From Xanthomonas sp. F10 (lineage in GTDB: Bacteria > Pseudomonadota > Gammaproteobacteria > Xanthomonadales > Xanthomonadaceae): 64,000 nt of DNA. How positions within the stretch are numbered: the first letter of the stretch is position 1; the number at the start of each line of letters is the position of its first letter. The stretch lies in the NCBI RefSeq assembly GCF_014206815.1, contig NZ_JACHNP010000002.1, positions 248,001 to 312,000 on the forward strand. The letters run 5' to 3'. Under the pieces are notes generated by a model that was not told where the DNA came from, did no database searches, and worked only from the letters and a program-made list of their open reading frames with translations. Below, in pieces: positions 56,117 to 64,000 of this stretch. Made by a program: the position numbers and the translations under genes.

Positions 56117-59100
56117 TTAGTTCTCGACTGACGCACCGCCGCCGCGCCGCGCACGCCAGCGCGCCACCCGCTCCTGCAGCCCCACGACGCAGACGAAGAA
56201 CGCCGGCACGAAGAAGATCGCCAGCACGGTGCCGCTGACCATGCCGCCGAACACGCCGGTGCCGATGGCGTGCTGGGTCTCGGCGCTGGCGCCGCTGGCC
56301 AGCATCAGCGGCACCACGCCCAGGGCGAAGGCCAGCGAGGTCATCAGGATCGGGCGCAGGCGCAGGCGCGCGGCGTTGGTCGCCGCTTCCACCAGGCCCT
56401 GGCCATCGCGGTGCAGTTGCCGGGCGAACTCGACGATGAGGATGGCGTTCTTTGCCGACAGGCCGATGATGGTGATCAGGCCGACCTTGAAGAACACGTC
56501 GTTGGGCAAGCCGCGCAGCATCACTGCCGCCACTGCGCCGAGCAGGCCCAGCGGCACCACCAGCAGCACCGACAGCGGAATCGACCAGCTCTCGTACAGC
56601 GCCGCCAGCACCAGGAACACCACCAGTGCCGACAGCAGCATCAGCAGCGGCGCCTGCGCGGCCGACTGCCGCTCCTGCAGCGATTGCCCGGTCCAGGCCA
56701 CGGCGAAGCCGGGCGGCAGTTGCGCGGCCAGCCGTTCCATCTCGGCCATGGCCGCGCCACTGGACACGCCGGGCGCGGCGCCGCCGGCGATGCGCACGGC
56801 CGGGAAGCCCTGGAAGCGCATCAACTGCTGCGGGGCATCGGTCCAGCTGGCGCGCACCACTTCGCGCAGCGGCACCATGCCGCCGCTGTCGCTGCGCACA
56901 CGCAGGCCCAGCACGTCGTCCAGTTGCATGCGCGACGCGGCGTCGGCCTGCAGGATCACCTGCTGCATGCGCCCGGCATTGGGGAAGTCGTTGACGTACA
57001 GCGAGCCCATCGCCGCCGACAGTGTGCTGCTGACCGTGGCGAACGACAGGCCCATGGTCTCGGCCTGCTGGCGATCGATCTCCAGGTGGATGCTCTTGCC
57101 CGGCGGCAGGCCGTCGGCATAGACATCGCTGACCACGTCGCTGCGCGCGGCCAGGTCCAGCAGTTGCGCCTGCGCGGCCATCAACGCCGCCTCGCCGCGG
57201 TTGCCGCGGTCCTGCAGGTACACGGTGAAGCCCGAGGAGGTGCCGAGCTCGTCGATGGCCGGCGGCAACAGGCTCATCACCGTGCCTTCGGGCAGCGTCG
57301 CCATCGCCTGCTGTGCGCGCTCGGCTTCGTCGCGCGCACTGGCGCCGTGGCGCTGGTCCCAGTCCTTGAGCATGGTGAAGGCCATGGCCGCGTTCGTGCC
57401 CGAGCCGGAGAAGCTGAAACCCAGGATCACCAGGTTGGAGGCCAGCGCCGGGCGCGTGGCGACGTGCTGCTCGAACGCCTTGACCACGTCCAGAGTGCGC
57501 TCGCTGGTGGCGCCGGTGGGCAATTGGATCGAGGTCATGAAGTAGCCCTGGTCCTCTTCCGGCAGGAACGCCGAGGGCAGCACGCGCATGGCGAAGACCA
57601 GCGCCACGCACAGCGCCGCGAACACCGCCATCACCCGCCCGCCGCGGCGCAGCAGCCAGGTCACGCGCGTGGCGTAGCCGCCCGCCAGGCGCTCGAAGCC
57701 ACGGTTGAACGCGCCGAAAAAGCCGCGCTTGGCGTGATGGCCGGGCGTGACCGGACGCAGCAGGGTGGCACACAGTGCCGGCGTCAGGGTCAGCGCCAGG
57801 AACGCCGAGAACAGGATCGATACCGCCATCGCCAGGGTGAACTGCTGGTAGATCACGCCCACCGACCCGCTGGCAAAGGCCATGGGGATGAACACCGCGG
57901 TCAGCACCAGGGTGATGCCGACCACCGCGCCGGTGATCTCGCGCATCGCCTTGGTCGTCGCCTCCCGCGGCGGCAGGCCTTCGCTGGCCATGATCCGTTC
58001 GACGTTCTCCACCACCACGATGGCGTCGTCGACGATGATGCCGATCGCCAGCACCATGCCGAACATGGTCAGCACGTTGATCGAGAAGCCCGCCAGCAGC
58101 ATCACCGCGAAGGTGCCCAGCAGCGCGATCGGCGCGACGATGGCCGGGATCAGCGTGTAGCGCACGTTCTGCAGGAACAGGTACATCACCAGGAACACCA
58201 GCACCATTGCTTCGAGCAGGGTCTTGAGCACCTGCTTGATCGAGAGCTTCACGAACGGCGCGGTATCGAACGGGATCGAATAGGTCATGCCCGTCGGCAT
58301 GCTCGCGGCCAGTTCCGCCAGGCGTTCCTTCACCGCCTGCGCGGTGCGCACCGCATTGGCGCCGGGCGAGAGCTGGATCGCCGCGCTGGTGGCGGCGGCG
58401 CCGTTCTCGCGGTTGGAGAAACCATAGGACTGCGCGCCCAGTTCCACCCGCGCCACGTCGCCCAGGGTCACCCGCGCGCCGCCGCTGTCGGCACGCAGCA
58501 CGATGGCGGCGAACTGCGCGGGCGTGGTCAGTTGCCCGGCCACGGTCAGCGGCACGGTCAGGCGTTGCCCGCGCACGGTCGGCTCGTCGCCGAGGCGGCC
58601 GGGCGCGATCTGCGCGTTCTGCTGCTCGATCGCCTGCGCCAGCTCGGTCATGGTCAGGCCATAGGCGATGAGCTTGTCCGGGTCCACCCACACGCGCATG
58701 GCCTGCTCGGCGCCGAACAGCTGCACGCGGCCGACGCCGTCGATGCGCCGCAGCTCCTGCACGATGTTGCGCGCCAGGTAGTCGTTGAGCGCCACTTCGT
58801 CGTAGCGGCCGTCGGGCGAGGTCAGGCCGACCAGCATCAGGAAGCCGGAAGAAGCCGATTCCACCTGCAGGCCGTTCTGCCGCACCGCTTGCGGCAGGCG
58901 CGGCTCCACCGCCTTGATGCGGTTCTGCACGTCCACCTGTGCGAGCTCCGCATTGGTGCCGGGCTTGAAGGTGGCAGTGATCTGCGCGCTGCCCGAGGTG
59001 TCCACCGTGGACTCGAAATACAGCAGGTTCTTGACCCCCGACAGCTCGCGCTCGACCAGGCTCACCACCGAGTCGTTGAGGGTCTGCGGCGTGGCGCCGG

Positions 59101-59248
59101 GGTAGGACGCGGTCAGCGACACCGACGGCGGCGCCACCGAGGGATAGCGCGCCACGGGCAATTGGCCGATGGCCAGGGTGCCGAACAGCACGATGAACAG
59201 CGCGATCACCCAGGCGAAGACCGGGCGCTCGATGAAGAACTGTGGCAT
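56117..59248 (-). CDS. RND efflux pump inner-membrane transporter (HAE1 family)
   Basis: A full-length 1043-residue RND transporter. It begins MPQFFIERPVFAWVIALFIV (helix 1), has the proton-relay helix 4 Asp pair in GIIVDDAIVVVENVERIM, the large periplasmic loops with RVQLFGAEQAMRVWVDPDKL, and the second-half signature LITIIGLSAKNAILIVEFAR. This places it with AcrB/MexB/SmeB-type hydrophobic multidrug exporters driven by the proton gradient. The adaptor gene lies 15 bases upstream in the same orientation, so they form an operon. No outer-membrane channel gene follows; an unlinked TolC/OprM homologue must be used. Confidence 0.95.
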   Translation of the reverse strand: MPQFFIERPVFAWVIALFIVLFGTLAIGQLPVARYPSVAPPSVSLTASYPGATPQTLNDSVVSLVERELSGVKNLLYFESTVDTSGSAQITATFKPGTNAELAQVDVQNRIKAVEPRLPQAVRQNGLQVESASSGFLMLVGLTSPDGRYDEVALNDYLARNIVQELRRIDGVGRVQLFGAEQAMRVWVDPDKLIAYGLTMTELAQAIEQQNAQIAPGRLGDEPTVRGQRLTVPLTVAGQLTTPAQFAAIVLRADSGGARVTLGDVARVELGAQSYGFSNRENGAAATSAAIQLSPGANAVRTAQAVKERLAELAASMPTGMTYSIPFDTAPFVKLSIKQVLKTLLEAMVLVFLVMYLFLQNVRYTLIPAIVAPIALLGTFAVMLLAGFSINVLTMFGMVLAIGIIVDDAIVVVENVERIMASEGLPPREATTKAMREITGAVVGITLVLTAVFIPMAFASGSVGVIYQQFTLAMAVSILFSAFLALTLTPALCATLLRPVTPGHHAKRGFFGAFNRGFERLAGGYATRVTWLLRRGGRVMAVFAALCVALVFAMRVLPSAFLPEEDQGYFMTSIQLPTGATSERTLDVVKAFEQHVATRPALASNLVILGFSFSGSGTNAAMAFTMLKDWDQRHGASARDEAERAQQAMATLPEGTVMSLLPPAIDELGTSSGFTVYLQDRGNRGEAALMAAQAQLLDLAARSDVVSDVYADGLPPGKSIHLEIDRQQAETMGLSFATVSSTLSAAMGSLYVNDFPNAGRMQQVILQADAASRMQLDDVLGLRVRSDSGGMVPLREVVRASWTDAPQQLMRFQGFPAVRIAGGAAPGVSSGAAMAEMERLAAQLPPGFAVAWTGQSLQERQSAAQAPLLMLLSALVVFLVLAALYESWSIPLSVLLVVPLGLLGAVAAVMLRGLPNDVFFKVGLITIIGLSAKNAILIVEFARQLHRDGQGLVEAATNAARLRLRPILMTSLAFALGVVPLMLASGASAETQHAIGTGVFGGMVSGTVLAIFFVPAFFVCVVGLQERVARWRARRGGGASVEN

Positions 59249-59263
59249 GGCGGCGTCCTCGGC

Positions 59264-60418
59264 TCAGTCCGCGGCCGCGGTGGCGACGGCCGGCGGCTGC
59301 CACGCGCGTGCCTTCACCCGGGTGCCGGCGCTGAGCCGGTCGATGCCTTCGACCACCACCTGCTGCCCGGCCTGCAGTCCGGCGACGACGCGGTAGTGCC
59401 CTTGCACCAGTTCGCCCAGCTGCACCGTCACGCTGCGCACGCGCGCATTGGCGTCCAGCACCCAGACCTGCGCGCGCTTGCCGACATGGGTGACCGCCTG
59501 CTGCGGCACGCGCAGCGCTTGCGCGTAGTGGGCGCGCGGCACCCGCGCCCGCACGTACATGCCCGGCAGCAGGCGCCGCTGCGGATTGTCGACGAGGATG
59601 CGCAGCAGCACGTCGCCGGTGCCGGCATCGACGTTGATGCCGGAGAACAGCACGCGCCCACTCAGCCCCGAGGGCACGCCGCTACGGTCGAGGATCTGCG
59701 CCGGCAGGCCGTCGCCAGCGGCGGCCTGCGCGCGCGCGGCCGGGTCGAGCGGGTCCAGGTCGGCGGCGGATTGGCGCACGTCGACGTAGACCTGGTCGAT
59801 CTGCTGGATCACCGCCATCGGCGCGCTGTCGCTGGGCGAGACCAGCGCACCCTCGGTGAGCAGCGCCTGGTCGATGCGGCCGTCGATGGGCGCATCCACG
59901 GTGGCGAAGGTCAGGTCCAGGCGCCGCCGCGACAGCGTCGCCTTGGCCTCGGCGACCGCCGCGGCGGCCTGGGCGCGCTGCGAGGCGGCGTCGTCGTACA
60001 TCTGCCGGCTGACCATGCGGGACTCGACCAGCCGCTGTAGCCGGGCATGCTGCACGTCGGCCAGTACCTGCGCGGCCTGGGCGCGGTGCAGTGCGGCCGC
60101 GGCGGTGTCCATCTCGGCCTTGAACGGTGCGGGGTTGATCTGGAACAGCGCATCGCCGCGGCGCACGTCGGCACCCTGCTCGAAGCAGCGACGCTGCACG
60201 ATGCCGCCGACCTGCGGACGGATCTGCGCGCTGCGCACCGCGGCCACGCGGCCGGGCAGATCCACGTTCACCGTCATCGGCGCCGGGCGCAGGGTCATCG
60301 CGGTGACCTGCACCGGCGCGGCCACCGCCTGCGGCTGCGCGCCACCGCCGCAGCCAGCCAGGGCCAACGCCAGCGCGCCACCGATTCCCAGAGTCCGTAC
60401 CTGTTGCCGCATGCCCAT
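59264..60418 (-). CDS. RND efflux periplasmic adaptor lipoprotein
   Basis: A 384-residue membrane-fusion protein. Lipobox LALAGC near residue 22; barrel-sandwich half motif GRVAAVRSAQIRPQVGGIV, helical hairpin QAAQVLADVQHARLQRLVES, then ATVDAPIDGRIDQALLTEGA of the second half motif, and the beta-barrel/membrane-proximal domains. ATG 60418 has GAGG eight bases upstream; ATG 60412 is equally plausible. It joins the RND pump to an outer-membrane channel. It diverges from a two-component system 143 bases away, which probably controls the operon. Confidence 0.92.
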   Translation of the reverse strand: MGMRQQVRTLGIGGALALALAGCGGGAQPQAVAAPVQVTAMTLRPAPMTVNVDLPGRVAAVRSAQIRPQVGGIVQRRCFEQGADVRRGDALFQINPAPFKAEMDTAAAALHRAQAAQVLADVQHARLQRLVESRMVSRQMYDDAASQRAQAAAAVAEAKATLSRRRLDLTFATVDAPIDGRIDQALLTEGALVSPSDSAPMAVIQQIDQVYVDVRQSAADLDPLDPAARAQAAAGDGLPAQILDRSGVPSGLSGRVLFSGINVDAGTGDVLLRILVDNPQRRLLPGMYVRARVPRAHYAQALRVPQQAVTHVGKRAQVWVLDANARVRSVTVQLGELVQGHYRVVAGLQAGQQVVVEGIDRLSAGTRVKARAWQPPAVATAAAD

Positions 60419-60561
60419 GCCTCGTGCCTCGTTGCTGCCACCGCGGATGCGGCGGATGCCCAAGCCGCGCATGGTCGCGGCCGCGGGTTGCGCGGCGTTC
60501 GATGCGATGTGGAGATATGATGGAGATCCGCCCGTCCGGGCCGACGCGCCTTCGCTGCCCC

Positions 60562-61293
60562 ATGTCCGTTTCCTCTCCGGGCGCCGCCGTGCCCGCACCC
60601 GCGCCGCTGGTCCTGATCGCCGAAGACGAGAGCGAGATCGCCGAGATCCTCAGCGCCTACCTGGCGCGCAGCGGGCTGCGCAGTGCCCACGCCGCCGATG
60701 GCCGCGCCGCGCTGGACCTGCACCTGGCGCTGGACCCGGACCTGATCCTGCTGGACGTGCAACTGCCGGCGGTGGACGGCTGGAAGGTGCTGGCCGAACT
60801 GCGCCACCGTGGACAGACGCCGGTGATCATGCTCACCGCGCTGGACCAGGACATCGACAAGCTGATGGGCCTGCGGCTGGGCGCCGACGACTACGTGGTC
60901 AAGCCGTTCAATCCGGCCGAGGTGGTGGCGCGGGTGCAGGCGGTGCTGCGGCGCATCCGCGGCAACGGCGTCGAGGAGGCGCGCAGCCTGCGCGTGGGCG
61001 CTTTCCATGTCGACCTGGACCAGCACGAGGCCAGCGTGCGCGTGGGCGAAGACCGGCACACGCTGGACCTCACGCTCACCGAGTTCAAGCTGCTGGTGCG
61101 GCTGATGCGCGCGCCGAAGCGTGTGTTCAGCCGCGCCGAACTGCTCGAGGCCTGCCTGCCAGAAGGCGACACCCAGGAGCGCACCATCGACAGCCACATC
61201 AGCAAGCTGCGCAAGAAGCTGGAGGCGCTGGGCGTGCAGGGCACGCCGGCCAGCGTGCGCGGCGTCGGCTACCGCTTCGGATCCGGCGCGTGA
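60562..61293 (+). CDS. OmpR/BaeR-type response regulator
   Basis: A 243-residue response regulator: receiver domain with IAEDESEIAEILSAYLARSG, phosphoacceptor Asp65 (LILLDVQLPAVDG) and VKPFNP; winged-helix output domain with LTLTEFKLLVRLM, ERTIDSHISKLRKKLEALGV and SVRGVGYRF. It resembles AdeR/BaeR/SmeR regulators that switch on RND pumps. The stop overlaps the kinase GTG start (GTGA at 61290-61293). Divergent from the adaptor-pump operon, its likely target. Confidence 0.92.
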   Translation: MSVSSPGAAVPAPAPLVLIAEDESEIAEILSAYLARSGLRSAHAADGRAALDLHLALDPDLILLDVQLPAVDGWKVLAELRHRGQTPVIMLTALDQDIDKLMGLRLGADDYVVKPFNPAEVVARVQAVLRRIRGNGVEEARSLRVGAFHVDLDQHEASVRVGEDRHTLDLTLTEFKLLVRLMRAPKRVFSRAELLEACLPEGDTQERTIDSHISKLRKKLEALGVQGTPASVRGVGYRFGSGA

Positions 61294-62393
61294 GCCGCGC
61301 CCCCGGCCTGCGCCGCCAGGTCATCCTGTCGCTGGGTGCGCTGGCGCTGTGGATCATCCTGCTGTCGGTGGTCGGCTCCTACGTGTTCTATGCGCTGGCG
61401 ACGGCTTACCAGCCGAACAGCATCTCCGACACCTGGGTGCCGTCGCGCGTGGAGATGGTGTGGATCGGCATCACCGCGGCGCTGGCCGTGGCGATCGCGG
61501 TGGCGGTGGCGGTGCGGCTGTCGCGGCGCATCCTGACCCCGTTGAACTCGGTGGCGCACAGCCTGCGCGAAGTCGCCCAGGGCAATCTGCATGCGCGCGC
61601 GAGCATGGACGCGCATGCGCTGGGCGAGACCGCGCAACTGGTGCGCGACTTCAACGCCATGGCCGATCGCCTGCAGGCGATGACCCGCGAACGTGCGTTC
61701 TGGAATGCCGCCGTCGCCCACGAACTGCGCACGCCGGTGACGATCCTGCGCGGACGCCTGCAGGGCCTGGCCGAGGGCGTGTTCGAGCCGGACGTGGCGG
61801 CGTTCGAGAGCCTGTTGCGGCAGGTCGAAGGCCTGAACCGGCTGATCGAGGACCTGCGCGTGCTCAGCCTCACCGACAGCGGGCACCTGGAGTTGCAGCA
61901 GGCGCCGGCCGACCTGGCCCAGGAAGTGGCGGCGGTGCTGCATGCGTTCGCCGCCAGTCTGGCCGCGCGCGGATTGGTACTGGAATCCTCGCTGGCGCTG
62001 CACACGCCGGTGCTGTGCGATGCGGTGCGCATCCGCCAGGCGCTGATGGCGTTGCTGGAGAACGCGCAGCACTACGCCGAGCCGGGCCCCCTGCGGGTCG
62101 GTGTGCAGGCGCAGGCGGGCCAGTGCGTGCTGTACGTGGAAGACACCGGCCCCGGCATCGCGCCGGAGATCGCCGCGCGCGTATTCGATGCCTTCCGCCG
62201 CGGCGATCCGTCGCGCTCGCGCAAGAGCGGCGGCAGCGGCCTGGGCCTGGCGGTGGTCAAGGCGATTGCGGTAGCGCATGGCGGCGATGCGCTGTGCCTG
62301 CCCGCCGGCAGCGGGACGCGGTTCGAGGTGCGCTGGCCCTTGGCATCGGGGGCGGCCGTGGCCCGCGCGGCGCAGGTCCCGGAGCGACGCTAG
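61290..62393 (+). CDS. sensor histidine kinase (AdeS/BaeS/SmeS type)
   Basis: A 367-residue membrane kinase: two membrane helices (LSLGALALWIILLSVVGSYV; IGITAALAVAIAVAVAVRL) around a very short periplasmic segment, a HAMP domain (RRILTPLNSVAHSLREVAQG), the phosphoacceptor His144 in AVAHELRTPVTIL, and the ATP-binding N (LLENAQHYAEPG), G1 (VEDTGPGIAPE) and G2 (SGGSGLGLAVVKAIA) boxes. The small periplasmic loop suggests sensing within the membrane. Coupled to the response regulator by a four-base overlap. Confidence 0.93.
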   Translation: MSRAPGLRRQVILSLGALALWIILLSVVGSYVFYALATAYQPNSISDTWVPSRVEMVWIGITAALAVAIAVAVAVRLSRRILTPLNSVAHSLREVAQGNLHARASMDAHALGETAQLVRDFNAMADRLQAMTRERAFWNAAVAHELRTPVTILRGRLQGLAEGVFEPDVAAFESLLRQVEGLNRLIEDLRVLSLTDSGHLELQQAPADLAQEVAAVLHAFAASLAARGLVLESSLALHTPVLCDAVRIRQALMALLENAQHYAEPGPLRVGVQAQAGQCVLYVEDTGPGIAPEIAARVFDAFRRGDPSRSRKSGGSGLGLAVVKAIAVAHGGDALCLPAGSGTRFEVRWPLASGAAVARAAQVPERR

Positions 62394-63016
62394 GCGCGCG
62401 TTGCCTCAGGCGGCGTCACATCACCACGGACACGCGCCACGCGCCACGGCAGCATGCGGGTCAGCACCTCGTCGCGCCGTACCCAGTGATGGAACAGTGC
62501 GGCGGCTACGTGCAGCAGCACCACTCCCCACGCGATCCATTTGCCGATGAAGTGGTGCACCACGTCGATTGGCGCTTCGAACGCCTCCCAGCTCAGTTGC
62601 CAGGTGCGGCTGATCCAGGCGAACAGCGCGGTCTCGTTGAAGCCGGGAATGCGGAACAGGCCGAGGTCGGTCGGCGCACCGGTGCCGATATAGCCGGTCA
62701 GCGGCATCACGATCAGCAGTGCGTACAGACCCCAGTGCGCCAGATGCGCGAGCCGGTGCTCCAGCGCCGAACCTGGTGGATCCTCCGGCTGCACGTCGAG
62801 CCAGCGCCACAGGAGTCGTGGCAGCACCAGGAATCCGACCAGCAGGCCCAGCACCCAGTGCAGGTTGAGCACCGGCAGGGAGGCGTCCGAGGTGTCGTCC
62901 ATGAACCAGATGACGTAGTACACCACTGCATACGCGCCGATGAAGGCGGCGGCGGTGGTCCAGTGGAACAGCTTGGCGAGGGCGCCGAAGCGCTGTGCGG
63001 TGTTGCGCCAGTGCAT
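62390..63016 (-). CDS. cytochrome b561 (superoxide:ubiquinone oxidoreductase-like)
   Basis: A 208-residue inner-membrane b-type cytochrome with four helices. Heme-ligand histidines are seen in KLFHWTTAAAFIGAYA, LNLHWVLGLLVGFLV, LAHWGLYALLIVMPLTGYIG and the late DVVHHFIGKWIAWGVVLLHV plus ALFHHWVRRD. This is the CybB/YodB/YceJ family, which passes electrons from superoxide or a periplasmic donor to quinone. ATG 63016 is used; the longer frame overlaps tetR. It lies 45 bases after the TetR gene in the same direction, so the two are probably an operon. Confidence 0.9.
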   Translation of the reverse strand: MHWRNTAQRFGALAKLFHWTTAAAFIGAYAVVYYVIWFMDDTSDASLPVLNLHWVLGLLVGFLVLPRLLWRWLDVQPEDPPGSALEHRLAHLAHWGLYALLIVMPLTGYIGTGAPTDLGLFRIPGFNETALFAWISRTWQLSWEAFEAPIDVVHHFIGKWIAWGVVLLHVAAALFHHWVRRDEVLTRMLPWRVARVRGDVTPPEATRA

Positions 63017-63060
63017 ATGCGTGATCCTGGGCGGGTGGCGAAACGGGGAGCGCTGCGGGA

Positions 63061-63654
63061 TCAGCGCGTGCGCAGGCTGTCGAGCAGCCGGTCCAGCGCG
63101 GCCAGCGCATCGGCCAGTCGCGCGTGCAGGTCGGCATCCGGCTCGGCGATCCAGAACGCCGCCTCGGTGATCGCGCCGTAGAGCATGCGAGCCATCACCC
63201 CGGCATGCAGCGGTGCCACCGTGCCGGCGGCGATCAAGGCCTGCAGCGCCGCCTGCAGCGCGGCGATGCCCACCGACTGCGCCGCCGGCGGCACGTCGCC
63301 GAACACTGCGCGCGCGTCCTGCAGGATGATCCGGCGGATTTCCGGCTCCAGCGCCAGCTCCAGGTAGGTGCGGCAGCGGCGGCGGAAGCCGTCCCACGGT
63401 GTGGGCGCGGCGTCGGAGACCGCCTGCAGGCGCAGGCCCACCTCGGCCTCGATCTGCTCGATGACCGCGATGAGCAGGCCGTCCTTGCTGCCGAAGTGGT
63501 GGTACAGCGCGCCGCGGGTGAGGCCGGCCTCGGCGGTCAACACGTCCATCGAGGTATGCGCGAAGCCCTGCGTGGCGAATGCCTGCCGTGCCGCGGCCAG
63601 CAGGCTGGCGCGGGTGGTCTCGATCATCTCGCGGCGGCTGCGGCGCGGGTGCAT
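63061..63654 (-). CDS. TetR-family repressor of the cytochrome b561 operon
   Basis: A TetR regulator of 197 residues from ATG 63654 (203 from ATG 63672). DNA-binding domain: RASLLAAARQAFATQGFAHT, SMDVLTAEAGLTRGALYHHF, GSKDGLLIAVIEQIEAEVG, matching the TetR_N pattern well. The C-terminal domain is all-helical. The 39-base operator immediately upstream starts at 63671, so the later start, which leaves the operator untranslated, is preferred. It probably represses itself and the downstream cytochrome gene. Confidence 0.88.
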   Translation of the reverse strand: MHPRRSRREMIETTRASLLAAARQAFATQGFAHTSMDVLTAEAGLTRGALYHHFGSKDGLLIAVIEQIEAEVGLRLQAVSDAAPTPWDGFRRRCRTYLELALEPEIRRIILQDARAVFGDVPPAAQSVGIAALQAALQALIAAGTVAPLHAGVMARMLYGAITEAAFWIAEPDADLHARLADALAALDRLLDSLRTR

Positions 63655-63670
63655 TGAGGGGATCTCATTC

Positions 63671-63709
63671 ACATACGTCGCGTACGTTATTTGCGTACAG
63701 GGCGTATGT
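63671..63709. promoter_or_regulatory. nested 39-base TetR operator palindrome
   Basis: Two concentric inverted repeats share the centre at 63690: outer arms ACATACG/CGTATGT (63671-63677, 63703-63709) and inner arms GTACG/CGTAC (63682-63686, 63694-63698). This four-part layout suits two repressor dimers or a long TetR operator directly upstream of the tetR start. Confidence 0.75.
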
Positions 63710-63960
63710 CAATGCATTGATTGGGGTCGAGGCGGTGCAGGGCCGCTTGGGTGGTGTGGCCGCCGGCACGCCTTGGCATCACGAAGGCACCCCGCACACG
63801 TGGTTTGCCGCGCTCCTCGCGAATGCCCCTGCCCGGCGTCCCAGGCATCGATAGCGCCCTGGCCACGCGTCTGGAGTCATCGGTTGCAAGTTCACGTGAT
63901 GCGGGGCGTGTCTCTGCGCCCGTCCACACGGACGCCGACGAGCCGGGCCAGGAACGATCG
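63710..63960. other. intergenic region at the right end
   Basis: No gene is convincing here on either strand. Small open frames have atypical composition and no ribosome-binding site. Confidence 0.5.
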
Positions 63961-64000
63961 ATGAAAGTCGCTCGTCATGCGCGTGCGCTGCGCAGATGGC
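63961..64000 (+). CDS. possible start of a gene running off the window
   Basis: ATG 63961 is preceded by AGGAAC about ten bases upstream and opens a frame (MKVARHARALRRW) to the window edge. Only 13 codons are visible, too few for any assignment; it may be no gene at all. Confidence 0.25.
   Translation, partial: MKVARHARALRRW

Noticed and set aside
63687..63929. 80-codon minus-strand frame at the right end
   Set aside because: Overlaps the TetR operator, has atypical composition and no ribosome-binding site.

Overview
The window is a high-GC gammaproteobacterial chromosome segment, almost certainly Xanthomonas or a close Xanthomonadaceae relative. Evidence: the RpoD sequence, the TonB-dependent receptor type, the GlgE/TreS-maltokinase/GlgB cluster, and the dispersed GTAG-type palindromes common in Xanthomonas and Stenotrophomonas. 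Everything here is read from sequence; no database search was possible.

Region 1 (1-14.3 kb) is core genome. It holds the end of rsmB and a five-gene plus-strand envelope-polysaccharide cluster (ArnT-like transferase, GT4 glycosyltransferase, WaaL-like ligase, WaaE-like GT2, CDP-glycerol-transferase-like protein). Then come two coupled PH-domain membrane proteins, a two-domain RibA, a GNAT acetyltransferase, an LpxL-like acyltransferase, dtd and rpoD with a clear terminator.

Region 2 (14.5-20.7 kb) is a mannose-use locus: AGE-family mannose isomerase, FucP-type MFS transporter and LacI regulator on the minus strand, diverging from a secreted GH92 alpha-mannosidase. Region 3 (21.3-30.0 kb) is a translationally coupled glgE - treS/mak - glgB operon for alpha-glucan synthesis from trehalose via maltose-1-phosphate.

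Region 4 (30.3-36.0 kb) is an A+T-richer accessory block starting at a CAT-anticodon tRNA. It has an unrecognised 560-residue protein gene bracketed by 20-bp inverted repeats, a SymE-like toxin gene, hipBA, a small exported protein and a sigma-factor remnant. Imperfect direct repeats flank the hipBA part.

Region 5 (36.0-40.25 kb) has redox enzymes and their regulators (SDR/AraC, TetR/MDR) and an exported 20-residue-repeat protein. Region 6 (40.7-51.4 kb) is a second mannoside locus: two GH92 enzymes, a TonB-dependent receptor and a LacI paralogue. A TTGGATCGATCCAA-like palindrome recurs upstream of genes in both mannose loci, suggesting one regulon. One GH92 (40732-44124) has Gln where the other two have the probable catalytic Glu.

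Region 7 (51.5-64 kb) contains a DUF2231 membrane protein with a PQQ-type sugar dehydrogenase lipoprotein, an orphan DarG-like antitoxin without DarT, a ParD-like/methionine-aminopeptidase pair preceded by a 24-bp palindrome, an RND efflux pump with a divergent two-component system, and a TetR/cytochrome b561 pair with a 39-bp nested operator palindrome.
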